DNA of 6,231 nucleotides from Lentisphaeria bacterium (GCA_016303095.1 JAEDMH010000132.1:1-6231), one strand, 5' to 3'; shown: positions 1-6,065, counted from the stretch's first letter. Notes: generated from the sequence alone by a model not told the origin. Program-made: numbers and translations.

Positions 1-64
1 TATTTTGTTATAACTCCTTTGACTCTAGTTGATTTCTAGAATCTCTAGAATCTCTACCTTTTGG
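1..64. other. AT-rich intergenic end downstream of the thiaminase gene
   Basis: This stretch lies beyond the TAG stop of the minus-strand thiaminase gene. It is clearly more AT-rich than the rest of the window. Apart from the TCTAGAATC repeat at 34-56, I see no gene, no tRNA and no hairpin followed by a T tract that would make a convincing intrinsic terminator on the minus strand. Confidence 0.5.
34..56. repeat. Short tandem and inverted repeat (TCTAGAATC)
   Basis: The 9-base unit TCTAGAATC occurs at 35-43 and 44-52 and is followed by a partial third copy, TCTA, at 53-56. The same bases form a perfect inverted repeat, TTCTAGA-ATC-TCTAGAA, at 34-50 (7-bp stem, 3-base loop). It sits about 10-30 bases past the thiaminase stop codon. 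It could be a weak 3' hairpin or a slippage product. No T tract follows on either strand, so a Rho-independent terminator is not supported. Confidence 0.5.
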
Positions 65-1222
65 CTAGAAATCCAGTCCCAGTTCCGTCGTGCACTCTTT
101 GCCCAGTTCCTGGAGGGTTTGTGTGGCCTTTTGGTCCAGACCGAAGAATTGGCATTGGGGGTTTAGGAGTTCCCGGCTTAGTTTTCTGTAGAAGGGATCC
201 CGTTCTGCCAGGCGTTTCAGGATCGAGGGGCGGGCGGGGAGGAGATATTGCATGGGCTTTCCTTCGGGAGCGATAGAATCTTCCATCACCTTGGGGCTGG
301 TCATCAGCACCAGGAGGCGGAGGGCGTCTTCCCGTTTCTTCTGGAGGCAGTTTGCCGCAAGGGAATAAAGATTCACATAGTATCGCGTATCCGCCTGGGG
401 CATGCGCTTCAGCTGCAATCCCTCCCGGGCCTGGGCATCCAGATGGGCGGCGGCTTCCGGGTATCCATAGAGGAAGCGTCCGCCGCCCTGGGCAAAGCTC
501 TTTTCCCGGAAGGCCACATCCTCCTCCTTCCACAGCTGCACCTGGGCGGGGCGCCCCATCTTCACCATGGCCCGCAGTTCCTTCCATGCGGCCTCACGGC
601 TTCCCAGGGCCTGCTGGAGCTTGGCGGCGAAGATGGAAATGGTGGCCACCGACTCCAGGGAGACATAGAGACCCTCCCCGGGAGGCAGCAACTCCCCTTC
701 CCCGGAAGGAGCGCCTGTCTTCTGGAGCAATTCCTCCATGGTGGTCGCCTCCTGGGCGGCCTGGTCCCCTGGGCGATAGAAGAGGAAGGAAGCGCAGGTC
801 ATGGCGGGGATGCCATAGAGTTTTCCTTCCCGGAGGGCGGCCGCCCGGGCGAAGGGGAAGAAATCCGTATCCGCCAGCATCTCCGGGGGGAGAGGCAGGA
901 GTTTGCCCTCGGCCAGATAAGAATCCAGATACAGGGGATCCGTGGGCAGGATGTCCAGATTTTCGGGGAAGGGATCCACATAGTAATCGTAGGGGATCAC
1001 TTCGATTTCCCGGGTCTCTCCCTGGGCTTTCCAGGCCTGGCGCAACGTCTCCTCGAAATGGGCCAGATCGGGCACATAGGGATAGAGGGCGATGCGCAGA
1101 GGTTCTTCTCCCTGAAGCCAGAAGACCAAGCACAAAAGAAGGAAGCTCAAGGGAAGGCGCATGTTCATGAGGGGAAACCCAAGGGAGAGGAGGAAGAAAC
1201 GGAAAAAGGAGGGAGGGGGCAT
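65..1222 (-). CDS. Exported thiaminase I (thiamine pyridinylase, EC 2.5.1.2)
   Basis: Thiaminase I cleaves thiamine by swapping its thiazole for another base or nucleophile, on a periplasmic-binding-protein type II fold. From the ATG at 1222 the protein has 385 residues, near the roughly 400 of the Paenibacillus thiaminolyticus precursor. Compared with that enzyme from memory, GIPAMTCASFLFYRPGD (residues 137-153) holds the nucleophile Cys143 (Cys113), and FAQGGGRFLYGYPEA holds the base Glu256 (Glu241). Tyr47 and Tyr49 (YPYVPD), Tyr81 and Asp95 match pocket residues Tyr16, Tyr18, Tyr50 and Asp64. The C-terminal QYLLPAR block is also shared. Tyr222 appears to be Ala, and Asp272 is probably not conserved. 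The start at 1222 was chosen because GGAGG lies 7 bases upstream. An ATG at 1168 (MNMRLPLSF...) gives a more classical signal peptide, and 1261 is the longest option. A hydrophobic stretch ends near residue 37, so the protein should be exported. Family assignment is strong; activity is untested. The gene appears monocistronic, with no bcm or thi neighbours. Confidence 0.9.
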   Translation of the reverse strand: MPPPSFFRFFLLSLGFPLMNMRLPLSFLLLCLVFWLQGEEPLRIALYPYVPDLAHFEETLRQAWKAQGETREIEVIPYDYYVDPFPENLDILPTDPLYLDSYLAEGKLLPLPPEMLADTDFFPFARAAALREGKLYGIPAMTCASFLFYRPGDQAAQEATTMEELLQKTGAPSGEGELLPPGEGLYVSLESVATISIFAAKLQQALGSREAAWKELRAMVKMGRPAQVQLWKEEDVAFREKSFAQGGGRFLYGYPEAAAHLDAQAREGLQLKRMPQADTRYYVNLYSLAANCLQKKREDALRLLVLMTSPKVMEDSIAPEGKPMQYLLPARPSILKRLAERDPFYRKLSRELLNPQCQFFGLDQKATQTLQELGKECTTELGLDF

Positions 1223-1229
1223 CGGAGAG

Positions 1230-1243
1230 CCTCCCCCCCCCCC
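1230..1243 (-). promoter_or_regulatory. Shine-Dalgarno fused to an 11-G homopolymer before the thiaminase start
   Basis: Read on the minus strand, eleven G residues (complement of C 1233-1243) run directly into AGG, then seven bases (CTCTCCG), then the ATG at 1222. GGGGAGG at that distance is a near-ideal ribosome binding site and the only clear one among the four genes. The tract is also long enough to be slippage-prone. If translation instead starts at 1261, the G run is coding (part of a Gly-rich stretch), and a length change would shift the frame. Confidence 0.45.
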
Positions 1244-1295
1244 GGACAACCCGCATAGCATAACCCGCCCCCTGCGTTCCGTCCTCCCTTTCCCT

Positions 1296-1325
1296 GGATT
1301 CTTCCTTCCTCCCGAAGGAAAATCC
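1296..1325. repeat. 12-bp stem-loop with one bulge in the divergent intergenic region
   Basis: GGATT (1296-1300) pairs with AATCC (1321-1325). After a single bulged C at 1301, TTCCTTC (1302-1308) pairs with GAAGGAA (1314-1320), closing a five-base CTCCC loop. All twelve pairs are Watson-Crick, making this the strongest hairpin I found in the window. No T tract follows on either strand. It lies about 75 bases upstream of the thiaminase start at 1222, so it may be in that gene's leader or promoter, or act as a protein-binding dyad. Confidence 0.5.
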
Positions 1326-1342
1326 TGAAAAGCACGAAAGGG

Positions 1343-1367
1343 GAGGCACCTTGTCCCACATTGCCTC
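1343..1367. repeat. Inverted repeat GAGGCA / TGCCTC
   Basis: GAGGCA (1343-1348) and TGCCTC (1362-1367) are perfect complements separated by 13 bases. The arm spacing (about 19 bp from start to start) would suit a dimeric regulator better than an RNA hairpin. It lies just upstream of the possible sigma-54 promoter at 1380-1395. Confidence 0.35.
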
Positions 1368-1379
1368 TTGGTAATCCCT

Positions 1380-1395
1380 TGGCAGGATTTCCGCT
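1380..1395 (+). promoter_or_regulatory. Possible sigma-54 (-24/-12) promoter for the ltaS-like operon
   Basis: TGGCAGG followed by ATTT and CCGCT resembles the RpoN consensus TGGCACG-N4-TTGCW. The invariant GG (1381-1382) and GC (1393-1394) are separated by exactly ten bases, and the TGGCA core is intact. The TT before GC is CC here, which weakens the match. Transcription would begin near 1405, leaving a leader of about 100 bases that contains two hairpins. GG-N10-GC is common by chance in GC-rich DNA, so this is tentative. Confidence 0.25.
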
Positions 1396-1422
1396 ATGTA
1401 AAACCAATATCCTAAGAATGAC

Positions 1423-1456
1423 GACAGGACAAGTCCCCTCGGGGAATGGTCCCGTC
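1423..1456 (+). promoter_or_regulatory. Leader stem-loop upstream of the ltaS-like gene
   Basis: GACAGGAC (1423-1430) pairs with GTCCCGTC (1449-1456) with one A-C mismatch. Inside it, CCCC (1435-1438) faces GGGG (1441-1444), giving a two-tier hairpin with an internal loop. An alternative smaller dyad, GGAC-AA-GTCC (1427-1436), overlaps the 5' arm. If transcription starts upstream, this would fold in the 5' leader of the ltaS-PAP2 operon. No ligand class is recognised. Confidence 0.35.
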
Positions 1457-1461
1457 TTCTC

Positions 1462-1478
1462 TCCTTCCCTAGGAAGGA
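1462..1478 (+). promoter_or_regulatory. Perfect 7-bp hairpin near the ltaS-like start codon
   Basis: TCCTTCC (1462-1468) and GGAAGGA (1472-1478) are perfect complements around a three-base CTA loop. The hairpin ends 27 bases before the ATG at 1506. It could be an operator dyad or a leader hairpin affecting translation. Its arms contain the same CCTTC/GAAGG core as the hairpin at 1296-1325. Confidence 0.4.
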
Positions 1479-1505
1479 CGCCCTTCATTCGCCAAGAAAA
1501 CTGCC

Positions 1506-3497
1506 ATGAGCCAGACCGTCTTTTACCTATTTCAGAAGTTGTCCAAGAAATTTCCTGGGGGGCTTCTGGGCTTGCTTTTACTGGAGGGGGCTGCCCTGTT
1601 GAGCTTCTTCCTGACTCGGCTATTGCTCACATGCCTGGCTTGGGGTGAATTGGAAATGTCCTTTCCCCTGCTGTGCCTGGTCTTCGCCGCCGGCGCCCTC
1701 TCCGATCTGGCCGCCGCCCACTGGATGCTTCTCCCCCTGGCCCTGCTCCTGACCCTGCTGCCCAGCGGCGGGAAGAAGTTCCGCCCCTGGCTTTGCCTGG
1801 GCATCCTCGCCCTCCATCTCTTTCTCCTCCTCTTCCTGGCCACGGCGGAACTCCTCTTCTGGAACGAATTCCAGGCCCGCCTGAACTTCATCGCCGTGGA
1901 CTATCTGGCCTACACCACGGAGGTGGTCAGCAACATCTGGCAATCCTACCCCGTGGGGCAAATCCTGCTGGCCATGGCCGCCTTCTCCCTGGCCATCGCC
2001 TGGCTCATCCAACGCTACTGCCGACTCTACTCCCGATGGGTGCGGGCGCGGGACAACTTCCGCCGACGCCTCCTTTTCCTCGCCGCCTATCTCCTGACCC
2101 TGGCCCTCCTGACTCTCCTCGCTCCCTCCCAGGATCTGGCACGCCTCTTCCGCAGCAACCACTGCCAGGCGGAACTGGCGGGCAACGGCCTCCTCTCCTT
2201 GGCCCGCGCCTTCCGCCATAACTCCCTGAAATATGAACAGTTCTATCGCACCACGCCCCCCGGGGAAGCCTCCGCGCGTCTGAAGGAAGAACTGGGAAAG
2301 GACGGGGGACGCTTTCTGACCCAGGATACTCTGGATATCCGACGCACCCTCCCGGGAACCCACGACGAAAAGCGCTGGAATGTGGTCATCATCCTGGAGG
2401 AGAGCCTCTCCGCCTCCTTCACCGGATGCCTGGGAGAAAAGCTCGAAAAGTCCTTCACCCCCAATCTGGACGCCTTGGCCCAGGAGGGGATGCTCTGGGA
2501 ACGTTGCTTCGCCTCGGGCACCCGCACCGTCCGGGGACTGGAGGCCATCCAGCTCTCCATCCCCCCCACCCCCGGACAATCTCTGGTGAAACGCCCCCAC
2601 CCCGAAGGCTATTTCTCCCTGGGCCACATCTTCCAAGAAAAGGGCTATCACAATACCTTCCTCTACGGGGGAGACAGCCGCTTCGACGGCATGAAAGCTT
2701 TCTTCCAAGGAAACGGCTACCAGGTCCAGGACGCCCGCTCCCCCCTCTCCCTCCCCAAGACCTTCGCCAATGCCTGGGGCTCCTGCGACCAGGATCTCTT
2801 CCAATGGGCCCTGGATGAGGCGGACCGCCAGACGGAAGCCAACACCCCCTTCCATCAGTTCATCCTCACCACCTCCAATCACCGCCCCTACACCTTCCCC
2901 CAAGGCGTGATCTCCGCCCCCCAGTTCCGACGCTTCGCCGCCGTGGAATACAGCGACTACGCCCTGGGAGAATATCTGGAAAAGGCCAGAAGCAAGCCCT
3001 GGTTCCCCAACACCCTCTTCGTCGTCCTGGCCGACCACTGCCATAGCACCAGCGGCAGGGCCGCCCTCCCCTTGGACAAATACCACATCCCCGTACTCTT
3101 CTACAACCCCCTCCTGATCCCTCCCCAAAGAATCCACGCCGTCTGCAGCCAAATCGACCTGGCCCCCACCCTCCTGGCCCTCCTGGGATGGTCCTACGAA
3201 AGCGCCTTCTTCGGCACGGATGTGCGCCTCCTGCCTCCCGATGGGGGACGGGCCTTCCCCGGCACCTTCCAGCATCTGGGGCTCCTCAACGGCACCACGG
3301 GGGAGCTCACCACCCTCTCCCCCGGAAAGAAGGCGGAGACCACCTTCTGGTCCCTCACTCCCCCCTTCCTCCCTCTTGATGACCACCACACCCCCGTGGA
3401 CAAGGCGGAACAGGAAAAAGCCATCTTCTTCTACCAGGGTTCCAGCCTCCGGCACCAGAAGCAGCTGGACCGCCTGAAGACCTACCAGACCCCTTGA
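1506..3497 (+). CDS. LtaS-family membrane sulfatase-fold phosphoglycerol/phosphoethanolamine transferase
   Basis: This 663-residue protein has an N-terminal membrane region of five or six hydrophobic segments (roughly residues 20-43, 50-86, 95-117, 150-168, 189-206). An extracytoplasmic catalytic domain spans about residues 290-575. That is the layout of lipoteichoic acid synthase and its Gram-negative relatives, which move a phospholipid head group onto a glycan or lipid acceptor. Visible active-site elements are Glu299 in VIILEES (metal ligand), Thr341 in SGTRTVRGLEA (nucleophile position), His459 in TTSNHRP, and Asp510-His511 in LADHCH (metal ligands). There is no CxPxR formylglycine motif, so it is not an arylsulfatase. 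A tail of about 90 residues follows the domain. The start is the first ATG, at 1506, with no evident Shine-Dalgarno. The PAP2 gene follows after four bases. The donor and acceptor cannot be told from sequence; true teichoic acid is unlikely in a diderm. Confidence 0.85.
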   Translation: MSQTVFYLFQKLSKKFPGGLLGLLLLEGAALLSFFLTRLLLTCLAWGELEMSFPLLCLVFAAGALSDLAAAHWMLLPLALLLTLLPSGGKKFRPWLCLGILALHLFLLLFLATAELLFWNEFQARLNFIAVDYLAYTTEVVSNIWQSYPVGQILLAMAAFSLAIAWLIQRYCRLYSRWVRARDNFRRRLLFLAAYLLTLALLTLLAPSQDLARLFRSNHCQAELAGNGLLSLARAFRHNSLKYEQFYRTTPPGEASARLKEELGKDGGRFLTQDTLDIRRTLPGTHDEKRWNVVIILEESLSASFTGCLGEKLEKSFTPNLDALAQEGMLWERCFASGTRTVRGLEAIQLSIPPTPGQSLVKRPHPEGYFSLGHIFQEKGYHNTFLYGGDSRFDGMKAFFQGNGYQVQDARSPLSLPKTFANAWGSCDQDLFQWALDEADRQTEANTPFHQFILTTSNHRPYTFPQGVISAPQFRRFAAVEYSDYALGEYLEKARSKPWFPNTLFVVLADHCHSTSGRAALPLDKYHIPVLFYNPLLIPPQRIHAVCSQIDLAPTLLALLGWSYESAFFGTDVRLLPPDGGRAFPGTFQHLGLLNGTTGELTTLSPGKKAETTFWSLTPPFLPLDDHHTPVDKAEQEKAIFFYQGSSLRHQKQLDRLKTYQTP

Positions 3498-3501
3498 TCC
3501 C

Positions 3502-4254
3502 ATGGACACCCCCCGCACTCCCGCCCCCGCCAAAGACTGGCTCTTCCGGGGATGGACCTCCTGGGCCATCCCTCTCCTCCTCCTCTGCCTCACCATCCTT
3601 CTGGCGGAAACCACCCCTTGGGACGAACAGCTCCAATCCCTCTTCTACTCCCCGGAACGGGGATGGCTCCTGACCTTGGACAAGCACCGGGGATTCGGGC
3701 TGGTCTACTACACCATCCCCGTCCGACTCATCGGACTCTTCTCCGGACTCCTCTTCCTCTCCTCCCTCTGGACCCTCCTCAAGACACGGCGCTTCCCCTG
3801 GCGACGCGCCTATGTCCTCCTGTGCATGCTCACCATCCCCACCTTGGTGGCCAATCTGAAGTTCCACAACAGCATGCCCTATCCCAAGAAACTGGCCCAA
3901 TACGGAGGCATCCTCCCCAAACGCTCCCTCCTCCAGGCCTTCCGCACTTCCCGGGAACCCAATGGGAAACGCTACCACGGATGGCCCGCCGGTCACGCCA
4001 GCGGAGGCTTCTCCCTCATGGGCCTGACCTTCATTCCCCAGGATCCCCGGAAACGCAGGTGGGGATTCGCCCTTGCCACCGCCCTGGGAGGATTCATGGG
4101 AATCTGCCACACCATGGACGGGAACCACTTCTTCAGCCACAATCTGGTCTCTCTCTTCCTGGCCTGGCTTGTGGCCGCCCTCCTCTTCCAGGCCTGGAAC
4201 GCCCTCCAGCAACGCTTCGCTCCCCAAGCCCCTCCCCCAGAACCGGCTCCCTGA
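3502..4254 (+). CDS. PAP2-family integral membrane phosphatase
   Basis: This 250-residue polytopic protein has hydrophobic segments at roughly 21-36, 71-91, 103-118, 168-178, 187-202 and 214-232. PAP2 enzymes remove phosphate from lipid phosphates, prenyl pyrophosphates or related substrates at the membrane. The motif blocks are recognisable: Lys120...Pro128 in LKFHNSMPYP followed by LAQYGG, Pro-Ala-Gly-His at 162-165 in WPAGHASGGF, and His209...His213 in GNHFFSHNL. It matches a subfamily that departs from the canonical KX6RP-PSGH-SRX5HX3D set: the motif 1 Arg is Tyr127, the motif 3 Ser-Arg is Cys202-His203, and the final Asp is His213. The two phosphate-handling histidines (165, 209) remain. 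The ATG lies four bases after the ltaS-like stop, so the two are surely co-transcribed and probably translationally coupled. The tail is Pro-rich. The substrate is unknown; envelope lipid recycling or head-group trimming is the natural inference. Confidence 0.82.
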   Translation: MDTPRTPAPAKDWLFRGWTSWAIPLLLLCLTILLAETTPWDEQLQSLFYSPERGWLLTLDKHRGFGLVYYTIPVRLIGLFSGLLFLSSLWTLLKTRRFPWRRAYVLLCMLTIPTLVANLKFHNSMPYPKKLAQYGGILPKRSLLQAFRTSREPNGKRYHGWPAGHASGGFSLMGLTFIPQDPRKRRWGFALATALGGFMGICHTMDGNHFFSHNLVSLFLAWLVAALLFQAWNALQQRFAPQAPPPEPAP

Positions 4255-4295
4255 GCCTCCAAGGCACTCCCCCCCCCTCCGGGATGGGCGCTCCC
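4255..4295. other. Convergent intergenic gap with a C9 run
   Basis: The PAP2 gene and the DUF4838 gene end facing each other with 41 bases between their stops. The gap holds nine consecutive C residues at 4269-4277. I see no hairpin with a T tract for either direction, so termination here is likely Rho-dependent or lies inside the opposing gene. Confidence 0.5.
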
Positions 4296-6065
4296 TCACG
4301 GAACCTTGGGCAGGGGAAGGACTTTGCGCCACAATTCCGGCGTATGCCCCGGGGCGGACGCGTGCTCCGTCAGGGAAGAGATCCCCAGAGCATACAGGCG
4401 ACGCACCAGTTCGTCGGCATACTCGGCAAAGGTCCAGGAGGAAGGAGGCAGAAAGCCCCGTTCCATGGCGCTCATGGCCAGGGGAAGGACTGCGGCCATG
4501 AGACGACTGGCATAGGTGGCGTCCTCCTTGAAGTCCTGGTAGAGGCTCTCCCCCTCCCACCACAGCTCCCGGAGCACCGAATCCGGCAGCCATCCCAGGG
4601 TGGTGGTGGTGTAGCAATTGTCGCTTCCCTTGGCCAGGCCAATGGTGGTGCGGAGATACTTTCGGATGAAGTCGGCCCCCGGTCCGTAGTAGGGGCGGAT
4701 GAAGGTCTCAATCAGGCTCCAGGTATCCCGGTCTGGATTCCACATCAGCTTGGACAGAAGCCAGTTCCGCAATTCCGGAAGATCCGCGGCCTTTCCTCCC
4801 CCCGGCCCGCTCCCATTTTGCTCGAAGACGGAAATGGCTCCGCAATCCCGGAAGAAGCGGAGATTGGGCCCCAGGGTCTCCCAGTTGGGATGGGGCTGCC
4901 AGTATTTGCGGAAGACCGTGGTATAGTCCCACACCATCATTTGCCGCGTCCAAGGCGCCCAGCCCGTCATGTCCTCATAGAGCTGGGAATTGGGGCCGGG
5001 CGTGGTCAGATTCTGGAAGCTGGCCGCCTCGATGGTGCACATCCGAATCACCACATTTTCCCTTGGCCGGACGCTCTTGGGAGGATGACGGGTGAAGCGG
5101 TAGGCCAGGGTCTCCACCATGACCTTGGGAAATTCCAGGGCTACCGCCTCCGCCACTTGATTGACCAGCTCCAGATAGAGATCCGTGATGCTCCCCAATT
5201 CCTCCATCCGGGCTTCGCACTTGGGGCATTGGCAGAAGCGGACGTTGTCATTCTGACTGATGGAGATAAACCCCACCTGGCTGTCCTCCCGCAGGGACGC
5301 CAGGGTATTCTTCACCAATTCCTGACGCATGGCCCCATTGGTGAGGCAGAGCTGGGCGTTGGCTTTCCGCCCCGCCTTCTGAAAGGGTTCCCGACGGTAG
5401 GCATACCATTCGGGATGCTGGGAGAAGTATTTCTTAGGCGGGAGGAGTTGTTCAAAGGTATGGACGAAGAGTCGGAAGGAGAGATCCCGGAATCCGCCGT
5501 ATCGGTCGTCGGCGGGCTGGAAGAATCCGTTGTGGCGCAGATGGGAGAAAAAGGCGGGATCGTTCCCGTTCACCGCCGTTTGCACCGACCTTACGTAGAG
5601 GGGAGGAGCATATTGGGTGTTCCAGGCCGGCACCTCCCAGGAGGGAGAAAGGCGAGGCACCACTGTGACCTCCGCCGAAAGCCACAAGATCCCCACGCTC
5701 TCCTCCAAAAATTCATAGACCGCATAGAGAGTGCCCCGGGGACGGGCCCCAAAGAGATGCAACCGATCCCCTACGCTCCAAAGAACAATCTGATCCGGCT
5801 TCAACTCCTCCACCGCAGAATGCCCCGATGCCTCCAACCCCTCCTCGCTGCCCCCCACCACAAACAACGGCCCCGCTAACCCCTCTGCGTAGGATAGAAT
5901 CGGCAACGTCACCCCGCTGCATTGCGCCAAATAACTCTGCAACTCTTCCGCCGCCGTCTGCTCCGCTAACGTGGCCTCCGGAATCACCGCTATCCGATAT
6001 TCCTCCAGGGGAAAGGAATAGACCAAAACAGAACCCCACAGGAGAAACAAAAGAAAAAGACGCAT
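4296..6065 (-). CDS. Exported DUF4838 domain protein, glycosidase-like
   Basis: This 589-residue protein begins with a signal peptide (MRLFLLFLLWGSVLVYSFP, cleavage probably near residue 17-19). Residues 20-135 look like the alpha/beta domain that precedes the barrel in GH67 and GH20 enzymes, with AAEELQSYL, FVVGGSEEG and RGTLYAVYEFLEE. Residues about 190-440 match DUF4838, including HPEWYAYR (217-224), the SISQNDN block (268-274) and a CxCxxC cluster at Cys278, Cys280 and Cys283. The remaining C-terminal part is probably helical. DUF4838 proteins are thought to act on complex carbohydrates and are numerous in Lentisphaerota, Verrucomicrobiota and Bacteroidetes; no specific activity can be assigned. 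The start is the ATG at 6065, which leaves a complete signal peptide; no Shine-Dalgarno precedes it. The gene is alone on its strand, convergent with the PAP2 gene and divergent from the tRNA. It appears intact. Confidence 0.85.
   Translation of the reverse strand: MRLFLLFLLWGSVLVYSFPLEEYRIAVIPEATLAEQTAAEELQSYLAQCSGVTLPILSYAEGLAGPLFVVGGSEEGLEASGHSAVEELKPDQIVLWSVGDRLHLFGARPRGTLYAVYEFLEESVGILWLSAEVTVVPRLSPSWEVPAWNTQYAPPLYVRSVQTAVNGNDPAFFSHLRHNGFFQPADDRYGGFRDLSFRLFVHTFEQLLPPKKYFSQHPEWYAYRREPFQKAGRKANAQLCLTNGAMRQELVKNTLASLREDSQVGFISISQNDNVRFCQCPKCEARMEELGSITDLYLELVNQVAEAVALEFPKVMVETLAYRFTRHPPKSVRPRENVVIRMCTIEAASFQNLTTPGPNSQLYEDMTGWAPWTRQMMVWDYTTVFRKYWQPHPNWETLGPNLRFFRDCGAISVFEQNGSGPGGGKAADLPELRNWLLSKLMWNPDRDTWSLIETFIRPYYGPGADFIRKYLRTTIGLAKGSDNCYTTTTLGWLPDSVLRELWWEGESLYQDFKEDATYASRLMAAVLPLAMSAMERGFLPPSSWTFAEYADELVRRLYALGISSLTEHASAPGHTPELWRKVLPLPKVP

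Noticed and set aside
65..1222. Ordinary ABC transporter solute-binding protein or lipoprotein
   Set aside because: The fold is shared, but the catalytic Cys and Glu, the YPYVPD and QYLLPAR blocks match thiaminase I; there is no lipobox Cys at the end of the hydrophobic stretch and no permease or ATPase gene alongside.
248..1258. Open frame of 336 codons on the plus strand opposite the thiaminase gene
   Set aside because: It is a Gly/His-rich shadow translation; the minus-strand product matches thiaminase I throughout.
1257..1285. Minus-strand sigma-70 promoter with -10 TATGCT (1257-1262) for the thiaminase gene
   Set aside because: The -10 is 4 of 6, but nothing like TTGACA lies 16-18 bases upstream (AGGACG at best).
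1169..1505. TPP (THI-box) riboswitch upstream of the thiaminase gene
   Set aside because: Neither strand has the CTGAGA or the ACCTGATC...TAAT.CC.GCG...GGGA core, so thiamine riboswitch control is not supported.
1506..3497. Arylsulfatase
   Set aside because: No CxPxR formylglycine motif; the nucleophile position is Thr in GTRT, and a multi-segment membrane region precedes the domain, as in LtaS-type transferases.
1620..3614. Open frame of 664 codons on the minus strand opposite the ltaS-like gene
   Set aside because: The translation is low-complexity, rich in Gly, Glu, Gln and Val with no recognisable domain, and it is explained by the C-ending codon bias of the sense gene, which carries clear catalytic motifs.
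4255..4295. Bidirectional Rho-independent terminator between the convergent genes
   Set aside because: Only weak 4-bp pairings such as GGGA/TCCC are present, with no T tract in either direction.
3355..4617. Open frame of 420 codons on the minus strand opposite the PAP2 gene
   Set aside because: Low-complexity Gly/Glu-rich shadow; the plus-strand PAP2 motifs and coupling to the upstream gene are convincing.
3552..5879. Open frame of 775 codons on the plus strand across the PAP2 gene and antisense to the DUF4838 gene
   Set aside because: The product is Pro/Gly/Arg/His-rich without domains and spans two well-supported genes in other frames.
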